A stretch of DNA of 64,000 nt from assembly GCF_003721245.1 (NCBI RefSeq), contig NZ_RIZG01000001.1, forward strand, positions 434,001 to 498,000, in the 5' to 3' direction. The translations under genes and the position numbers were made by a program. Shown in pieces: positions 59,105 to 64,000 of the stretch (the stretch's first letter is position 1; each line of letters starts with the position of its first letter). The DNA is from Marinomonas hwangdonensis (GTDB lineage: Bacteria; Pseudomonadota; Gammaproteobacteria; Pseudomonadales; Marinomonadaceae). Under the pieces are notes generated by a model. The model worked only from the letters and a program-made list of their open reading frames with translations, was not told the origin of the DNA and did not search any database.

Positions 59105-59437
59105 CTACAAGCAATTGGCCGGTTTGGGGAGTCCAGCAATTTTGGCCGCTAGCTTAGGTGGGCTGCCAGGAAACAAGGTCATCAGGTAAATACTGCGGCC
59201 TTTTTCTGTTCCGAGTGTCTTGCTGACCGCTTTTACCAAGGGGCGCATGGCGGGGGAGACTTCGAACTCTTGATAAAAATCACGCAGTAGGTAGATAATT
59301 TCCCAGTGCGCATCGGTCAGTTCTAGGTCGAGTTCTTTTGCCAGTTGCTCAGCGAGTGCTGGCGTCCAGTCTTGTAAATTCAGTAAATAGCCTTCCTCGT
59401 CGAGAGGCGTATCGAGATGGGTGGGCATGCTTGTCAT
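59105..59437 (-). CDS. tusE: TusE/DsrC-family sulfur relay protein
   Basis: A 110-residue sulfur carrier that takes persulfide from TusD and hands it to MnmA-tRNA. The conserved C-terminal arm ends LPKPANCL, with the active cysteine next to last. The helix WTPALAEQLAKELDLELTDAH is typical of the family. In-frame starts are a TTG at 59449, which overlaps the tusB stop, and ATGs at 59437 and 59428. I favour 59437, which gives the E. coli length of about 109. It is last in the tusDCBE run. Confidence 0.9.
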   Translation of the reverse strand: MTSMPTHLDTPLDEEGYLLNLQDWTPALAEQLAKELDLELTDAHWEIIYLLRDFYQEFEVSPAMRPLVKAVSKTLGTEKGRSIYLMTLFPGSPPKLAAKIAGLPKPANCL

Positions 59438-59442
59438 CTTGG

Positions 59443-59730
59443 TTACCAACTTATATTTGCTTCAGCGGAAAAGGTGAGTGTCACCCAGTCCTCGTCTGAT
59501 AAGCCGGAGCCAATAGTGGGGGTGATTCCATAGGCGGCGGCGTCACTGCGTAGATAAAAAAGCTGACTGTTTTTTAACGCCATCAGGGCGCGTAGTGCGT
59601 CTGTTTGTTGCTGAGTGCGCAAGATGCCACTTTCTATCAGCAACACTTGATCGCCTGTCTGTAGACTATTTTGCCAAGTGCTTTCTAATGGCTCAGGGTA
59701 AGTGAGTTGGTTGATTTGGTGAAGTCGCAT
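59443..59730 (-). CDS. tusB: sulfur relay protein TusB (DsrH)
   Basis: A 95-residue subunit of the TusBCD hexamer (DsrH-like). The pattern HQINQLTYPEPLESTWQNSL then QTGDQVLLIESGIL is typical, and the size equals E. coli TusB. It has no cysteine, so like other TusB proteins it is structural rather than a sulfur carrier. It lies one base behind tusC and ends at tusE. Confidence 0.88.
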   Translation of the reverse strand: MRLHQINQLTYPEPLESTWQNSLQTGDQVLLIESGILRTQQQTDALRALMALKNSQLFYLRSDAAAYGITPTIGSGLSDEDWVTLTFSAEANISW

Positions 59731-59731
59731 A

Positions 59732-60076
59732 TTAGAACCTGAAAACCTGTTGATAGTGGGAGAACATGGCCTGCCATTGGTGGCTGTCTAGAGATTGGAC
59801 ACTTTGCCAAAGAGTGTCTGGTTGAATGGCGGCGTTGGCTTCGATAAAGAGGTTTTCAATGTCATAAAATTCAAGACCGTCCAGCAGCTTGTGTAAATTT
59901 TTGCCTTGCTCTGCGGTCGGGTTTTGCTCAAGCGTCAGTAAAGCCAATGCAGCACCCGATACGCATAAGTCGACAGCTTGTTCAAAAGTGGCCAAGACTA
60001 ACGCCAAATCTAAGCCTTCTTTGCAGGCTAGGCTGTCGTAAGGGCTGCTGTTTAGGTGGATCAATGTGCGTTTCAT
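59732..60076 (-). CDS. tusC: sulfur relay protein TusC (DsrF)
   Basis: A 114-residue DsrE/DsrF-fold subunit (HLNSSPYDSLACKEGLDLAL, then LALATFEQAVDLC-like LVLATFEQAVDLCVSGAALA). It lies between tusD (four bases upstream) and tusB (one base downstream), in the canonical order. The role is structural and relay support within TusBCD. Confidence 0.9.
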   Translation of the reverse strand: MKRTLIHLNSSPYDSLACKEGLDLALVLATFEQAVDLCVSGAALALLTLEQNPTAEQGKNLHKLLDGLEFYDIENLFIEANAAIQPDTLWQSVQSLDSHQWQAMFSHYQQVFRF

Positions 60077-60080
60077 AAAT

Positions 60081-60473
60081 TTACCTAAACTGAATGATTT
60101 TGTGTGTGCTGTTCATCATATCCACCAAGGTGCCTAAGCCTTCGAGCTGGAAATGTTCGGCGAGCGTGTGATGCGGTAACTCATAACGTTTGCTTTCGCT
60201 GTCGCTGACAATACCACGTCGCACGGCGGCAGCAATGCAGAGATACAAGGGCACATGGTGTTGTTGAGCTATGTCTTGCCACGCTTGGGTGAGGTTGATC
60301 TCATCTCTTGGGGGTTGCGCAAGGTGATTGCCAATTAACACGGCGTCCTCATAAAAAAACACCCCTTTAATGCTGTTGGGGGATTTTGCTAGGGCGGCAC
60401 GTATGAAGCGGAGCGCCGTATGACAGGCCTTGCTTTGGTATGGCGAACCGGTGATGAGCAGAGTGTATTGCAT
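60081..60473 (-). CDS. tusD: sulfur relay protein TusD (DsrE)
   Basis: A 130-residue DsrE-fold protein that accepts sulfur from TusA. The active Cys is in YLCIAAAVRRGI near residue 78, as in E. coli TusD. The start is LLITGSPYQSKACHTALRFI-type (GSPYQS motif) and VFFYEDAVLIGNHL follows. It leads tusDCBE on the minus strand, with yccA upstream behind a terminator. mnmA, the final acceptor, is in the same window. Confidence 0.93.
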   Translation of the reverse strand: MQYTLLITGSPYQSKACHTALRFIRAALAKSPNSIKGVFFYEDAVLIGNHLAQPPRDEINLTQAWQDIAQQHHVPLYLCIAAAVRRGIVSDSESKRYELPHHTLAEHFQLEGLGTLVDMMNSTHKIIQFR

Positions 60474-60514
60474 TTAAAGTGCCCCAAATAAGTATTAAGA
60501 CAAATTTTACACAC

Positions 60515-60544
60515 AAAAAAGGCCGCAGTCAGCGGCCTTTTTGG
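60515..60544 (-). terminator. terminator behind yccA, upstream of tusD
   Basis: A stem AAAAAAGGCCGC/GCGGCCTTTTT with a five-base loop. On the minus strand it ends yccA transcription before tusDCBE. It is symmetric enough to work in both directions. Confidence 0.88.
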
Positions 60545-60581
60545 TTTTTACTGTGCAGATATGACAAGTCCCGTTTGGGTA

Positions 60582-61241
60582 TTACTCGTCGCGTGCCATA
60601 CCAAGCAACGCCAATACACTTAGGAACATGTTGTATAGAGAAACATACAAGGTCACTGTGGCCATGATGTAGTTGGTTTCACCGCCACGTACGATTTGAT
60701 TTGTTTGCATCAGAATCACTGCAGCAGAAAACAAGGCAAAGCCCGCAGAGATAAAGATTTGCAATGCTGGCATTTGCACGAAGAATCCTGCAATAACAGC
60801 AAATAACAAAACAAAAAAGCCTACTGTAATAAAGCCGTTCAAGAAACTGAAGTCTCTTTTAGAAACCAGCGCGTAAGCAGACAGGCCAAGAAACGACAAT
60901 CCAGTAATACCAAGGGCGCTCATGATTAGGCTGGCACCGTTCGGTAAGCTCAGGTACATGCTAAGGATAGGTCCTAGCGTGATACCCATGAAACCCGTTA
61001 GTGCAAACACGCAAAGCAGGCCAGTGGCGCTGTTTTGGCATTTGTGGGTTAAAAATAGTAGGCCGTAAAAGCCAACTAAGGTAATGATCAAACCTGGATG
61101 TGGTAGATTCAATGCCATGCTCACGCCCGCAGTGAAGGCGCTGAACAATAGGGTTAGCGACAACAGTCCGTAAGTATTGCGGAGCGTCTTGTTTGCCGCT
61201 TGTGACGAATGTGTCGACGAGAGGGCTTCATTGTAACGCAT
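60582..61241 (-). CDS. yccA: Bax inhibitor-1/YccA-family membrane protein
   Basis: A 219-residue inner-membrane protein with seven hydrophobic segments of the BI-1/TMBIM family, equal in length to E. coli YccA, a substrate and modulator of the FtsH protease. The N-terminus SSQAANKTLRNTYGLLSLTL and the C-terminal MATVTLYVSLYNMFLSVLAL are family marks, ending LGMARDE. Its place next to the tus genes matches the yccA-tusE neighbourhood in E. coli. Confidence 0.92.
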   Translation of the reverse strand: MRYNEALSSTHSSQAANKTLRNTYGLLSLTLLFSAFTAGVSMALNLPHPGLIITLVGFYGLLFLTHKCQNSATGLLCVFALTGFMGITLGPILSMYLSLPNGASLIMSALGITGLSFLGLSAYALVSKRDFSFLNGFITVGFFVLLFAVIAGFFVQMPALQIFISAGFALFSAAVILMQTNQIVRGGETNYIMATVTLYVSLYNMFLSVLALLGMARDE

Positions 61242-61438
61242 GGAGTAACTCCTTTAAGGTTTATGACATCTAATAGACTTAATATGAGGGGGAAAGTTCC
61301 AAACTTCAAGCTAGAATCTACCTTGCTAAAGAAAATAGGCGTTTAGGGTAGTAAACGCGCCTTGGTAAGGTGTCACACAGGGTGCTTATAAAGCGGCCTT
61401 TTGTTAGACTGGCGCACTAAATTTGTAAAGCGAGGCTT

Positions 61439-62266
61439 ATGTTGGATAACGACTATTCATTACCGATATCATTTTCACTGGCGGCTCAGATTGGCTTAGA
61501 AGAAACCGTGTTGTTGACGTTTTTAAAGCAACAGGCTTATCTTGCTAACACTCAGGTTTTGCTGGTAAAAATGAGCCAGCTGGGTGTGCAGTTGCCATTC
61601 TGGACCATGCCGATGTTGATGCGTTTACTGACGAATTTGCAAATTAGTCAGTTGTTAAACTTTCAGCGACAGGATGATCTTGTCAATATACAGCTGTCTT
61701 CATCGCCTTTGGCTACCCCTGAGAAATCGGCGCCAATGTCACCCCCTGCGGCACCTGTTGAAGATAAAAGCGACGCCTTGATGAGCAAGATGGATCGCCT
61801 GCACAGTGCCGCGTCACGGGACAATCAGGCGGAGTTCACCCCTCAGTCGAAAGGATATCCACCGAAAGTCGCAGCAAGACAGTATGCGACACCTTCTTCC
61901 CCTCCTGTGGTGAATGATCGTCGCGGCGTGACAGATTTTGATTTATATTTAGAGCAAAAAGAGCGAGCCCGACAACCTGATCAGTGGCAACCTGAAGAGG
62001 CTACGTTAGAGCAAATAGTGCAGGCGGGTATTGCTCGTGAATTTGCCTTGTCGCTGCAAACAGAGTTCTTGCTTAGAATCAAAGAGCAGCGTAAAAATGT
62101 GAGAACGTGGAACAGTGAATTTTTTAAATACGTAAAACGCCAGTGGCAATACAAACAATCGGATCGGTCTTCATATGAAGGAACCACAAGCAGTTCAAAA
62201 TTTAGTAGAACCTCTAAAGAACAAGTTAGCGATGCCCTCAGCAACATCCACGACACAGACTGGTGA
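61439..62266 (+). CDS. DnaT-like replication protein
   Basis: A 275-residue cytoplasmic protein. An N-terminal winged-helix-like region (residues 1-85) is followed by a Pro/Ser-rich linker and a C-terminal DnaT-type DNA-binding domain (WQPEEATLEQIVQAGIAREF, then VRTWNSEFFKYVKRQWQYK). DnaT links PriB-DNA to DnaC-DnaB in E. coli; phage O-type proteins have a similar design. CGAGG lies five bases upstream of the ATG. The next gene overlaps its end and encodes a lambda P-like helicase loader, so the two are likely a helicase-loading pair. The identity as a DnaT or as a domesticated phage O relative is open. Confidence 0.75.
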   Translation: MLDNDYSLPISFSLAAQIGLEETVLLTFLKQQAYLANTQVLLVKMSQLGVQLPFWTMPMLMRLLTNLQISQLLNFQRQDDLVNIQLSSSPLATPEKSAPMSPPAAPVEDKSDALMSKMDRLHSAASRDNQAEFTPQSKGYPPKVAARQYATPSSPPVVNDRRGVTDFDLYLEQKERARQPDQWQPEEATLEQIVQAGIAREFALSLQTEFLLRIKEQRKNVRTWNSEFFKYVKRQWQYKQSDRSSYEGTTSSSKFSRTSKEQVSDALSNIHDTDW

Positions 62267-62981
62267 GTACCACCAAGAGCGTGATGCTGGCCCGACTCAG
62301 GCAGAACAACAAACGCGTATCTTGGTCAACATGTTGTTTGCGCGTTTCAAGGCGATTTATACTCACAAGTTTGCGTCGGCTTACAGTACCTCGGACGAAG
62401 TTAAACTGGCTAAGCGTGAGTGGGCGATTGCGCTAAAAGGGTTTCAAGAGCCTTTATTGGCTTATGCGGTTGAGCGTACGAAAGAAGTGCACGCTTGGCC
62501 GCCGACTATTTCGGAATTTTTAAAGTTAATCAACACCGCTTACAAAGCTTACGGCCTGCCTGATCCTCGCACGGCCTACCTCGAAGCGTGTGCCTGTCGA
62601 ACCGATCCTTTGACATATAAATGGCATCATCCGGCCGTGTTCTTCGCCGCCTCTCAGGTGGGTTGGTATAAGCTTAAATCTGAAGAAGAGCGTATCACCT
62701 GGCCCCTGTTTGAACGCAGTTTTATTGACGTGGTAGACAGGGTGATCGCGGGTGAGCGTTTGGTGATCCCAAAAGTGGTGATGATTGAAAACAAACAAAC
62801 CTTGAGTGTCTCGGCGTTGGCGACGCATATTGCAAAGGTCGTGTCCCTTGAGGAAGCGCAAATCATGCCGCTTTTGTATTACACTCAAAAAACAACGGGT
62901 ACAGGCGTGCGAGCTCGGTACCGAGAAATTAGTCAAAAAAAATTAGCGGAATTAGGTTATCACGAAAAGTTACCAGAATAA
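62175..62981 (+). CDS. lambda P-like replicative helicase loader
   Basis: A 268-residue protein resembling phage lambda replication protein P, which binds and loads DnaB. The shared pattern runs ILVNMLFARFKAIYTHKFAS, EVKLAKREWAIAL, AWPPTISEFLKL, GLPDPRTAYLEAC and KWHHPAVFFAASQVGWY, in the same order as in lambda P. The start is uncertain: an ATG at 62175 lies 92 bases inside the DnaT-like gene, and another in-frame ATG is at 62232. No phage genes are nearby. I recall a published proposal that some bacteria without DnaC and DciA use domesticated lambda O/P-derived genes named DopC/DopE; this pair may be an instance. Confidence 0.72.
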   Translation: MKEPQAVQNLVEPLKNKLAMPSATSTTQTGEYHQERDAGPTQAEQQTRILVNMLFARFKAIYTHKFASAYSTSDEVKLAKREWAIALKGFQEPLLAYAVERTKEVHAWPPTISEFLKLINTAYKAYGLPDPRTAYLEACACRTDPLTYKWHHPAVFFAASQVGWYKLKSEEERITWPLFERSFIDVVDRVIAGERLVIPKVVMIENKQTLSVSALATHIAKVVSLEEAQIMPLLYYTQKTTGTGVRARYREISQKKLAELGYHEKLPE

Positions 62982-63099
62982 TCGTGGTTTTTTGTGCTCT
63001 GTTGGGTAACATGAATGTCATTAGGCAGGAGGCCGAAAGCGAGATTCCTTTCGCCACTTAAGGAATCGATACGATGTAGAAAAGATTGTTGGGGCTGTT

Positions 63100-63741
63100 A
63101 TGTTAAAGGTATTGATTGTAGACGACCACGATGTGGTGAGTTACGGGATTAGTCGCGTACTACAGGATGTAGAAGGGGTTGAGGTTGTGGGGGTGGTGCA
63201 TTGTGGTGAAGAAGCCATACTGCAGTCTAAGAAGCTTCAACCTGATATTGTTTTAATGGATGTGCACATGCCAGGTATTGGTGGCCTTGGTGCCACGAAA
63301 GAAATTAAACGTCTTTTACCCAGAATCAAAATCATTGCTCTTTCAGCGTTAGACGATAACCTATATCCGGTTAAGCTTTTAGAAGCTGGCGCTTCTGGGT
63401 ATTTGACCAAGGGCACCACCGCATCTGAACTGTTAGAAGCTATTCAAGTTGTCTCAAAAGGCGAGCATTACATATCCAAAAGTATTGCTCAAAAAATGGC
63501 GCTTTCAAAGTTTATTATTGATGGTGATGGTTCTCCGTTAGGCCAGTTGTCTGATAGGGAGTTGCAGGTGGCGCAAATGATCGTTGACTGCAAAAAATCC
63601 ACAGAAATCGCTGAGCATTTAAATGTTAGCCCTAAAACTGTCAGCACTTACCGTACTCGTATCTTTTCCAAACTCAATATTGACAGTGATGTAGAGCTTA
63701 TTCGCTTAGCTGTGCGTTACAATGTGCTTGGTATGGGTTGA
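63100..63741 (+). CDS. gacA: response regulator GacA/UvrY
   Basis: A 213-residue two-component regulator of the FixJ/NarL class. The receiver has the acidic pocket VDDHD, the phospho-acceptor Asp-54 in IVLMDVHMPGIGG, and Lys in GYLTKG. The C-terminal LuxR-type helix-turn-helix is LSDRELQVAQMIVDCKKSTE then IAEHLNVSPKTVSTYRTRIF. GacA activates small RNAs that titrate CsrA/RsmA; the partner kinase GacS is not in view. uvrC follows 19 bases later, the conserved gacA-uvrC (uvrY-uvrC) pair. Confidence 0.95.
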   Translation: MLKVLIVDDHDVVSYGISRVLQDVEGVEVVGVVHCGEEAILQSKKLQPDIVLMDVHMPGIGGLGATKEIKRLLPRIKIIALSALDDNLYPVKLLEAGASGYLTKGTTASELLEAIQVVSKGEHYISKSIAQKMALSKFIIDGDGSPLGQLSDRELQVAQMIVDCKKSTEIAEHLNVSPKTVSTYRTRIFSKLNIDSDVELIRLAVRYNVLGMG

Positions 63742-63760
63742 GTAGAAAAACGAGGTACGA

Positions 63761-64000
63761 TTGAGTCATTTAGAGTTTGATCCCAAGCATTTTGTTAGCA
63801 ACCTTACGTCCCGTCCTGGCGTGTACCGTATGTACGACGTTAAGGGGGAGTTACTGTATGTGGGGAAAGCCAAAAATTTAAAAAATCGTGTGGCGAGTTA
63901 TTTTCGTACTACAGGATTAACCACAAAGACCATGGCGTTGGTGAGTCGCATCCAGTCGATTGAAATTGCCGTGACGAAAAGTGAAACCGAAGCCTTGCTG
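63761..64000 (+). CDS. uvrC: excinuclease ABC subunit C, N-terminal part (cut by window edge)
   Basis: The first 80 residues of UvrC, which makes both incisions in nucleotide-excision repair. The translated start is [20 protein letters not shown], and the GIY-YIG nuclease core appears as [20 protein letters not shown]. The start is TTG at 63761 with CGAGG upstream. The gene runs off the right edge of the window. Confidence 0.95.
   Translation, partial: MSHLEFDPKHFVSNLTSRPGVYRMYDVKGELLYVGKAKNLKNRVASYFRTTGLTTKTMALVSRIQSIEIAVTKSETEALL

Noticed and set aside
62175-62981. Prophage signature from a lambda P-like gene
   Set aside because: No integrase, capsid, lysis or repressor gene and no attachment-site repeats are near; the flanks are yccA, gacA and uvrC.

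Overview
The window looks like a chromosomal core segment of a marine gammaproteobacterium, most likely an Oceanospirillales member close to Marinomonas. This is inferred from protein families and gene order. Support comes from the cspD-clpS-clpA-infA-aat and ftsK-lolA-rarA-crcB-serS-cobA-tusDCBE-yccA blocks, a single-subunit NADP isocitrate dehydrogenase, and a gacA-uvrC pair. Base composition is moderate throughout. I see no insertion sequence, prophage structural gene, CRISPR array, rRNA or tRNA. About 63 protein genes are supported, including chemoreceptor and uvrC fragments cut by the window edges.

Layout: 1-7.3 kb holds a chemoreceptor fragment, small redox and cysteine-cluster proteins, a mini flagellar-axial-like protein, PaeA, an ElaB/YqjD-YqjE-type membrane trio, ABC-F YbiT and a YjbR protein. 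7.3-17.7 kb holds PhoX behind a clear Pho box, a GGDEF/EAL enzyme, a VOC-GhrA-CHMI-PldA run, a PAP2 phosphatase/glycosyltransferase pair and a Tat-exported dienelactone hydrolase. 18-30.3 kb holds folM-folE, two MFS transporters, an AraC regulator divergent from an aldehyde dehydrogenase, sdaA, a PiT phosphate transporter and two tandem membrane-anchored proteins I do not recognise. 30.4-38 kb holds a LysE exporter, topB behind a near-consensus LexA box, a universal stress protein, a 60-residue membrane protein behind a probable Fur box, fklB, a GNAT enzyme, roxA and purB.

38-45.3 kb holds a second chemoreceptor, icd and hflD-mnmA-nudJ-rluE. In the last pair the two reading frames overlap by about 170 bases. 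45.4-50 kb is the N-end rule block (cspD, clpS, clpA, infA, aat), without the ate gene many relatives have between infA and aat. A strong porin gene lies before ftsK-lolA-rarA-crcB-serS-cobA. The tusDCBE sulfur relay operon and yccA follow. mnmA and tusBCDE together supply most of the 2-thiouridine tRNA pathway. The right end has a DnaT-like gene overlapping a lambda P-like helicase-loader gene, then gacA and the start of uvrC.

The points most worth a second look are the DnaT-like/lambda P-like pair in a housekeeping setting, the LexA box on topB, the Fur-box-controlled small membrane protein, the rluE/nudJ overprint, nested inverted repeats in the cspD leader, and the tandem unknown pair at 28.7-30.3 kb. 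No wholly new multi-gene system is evident.
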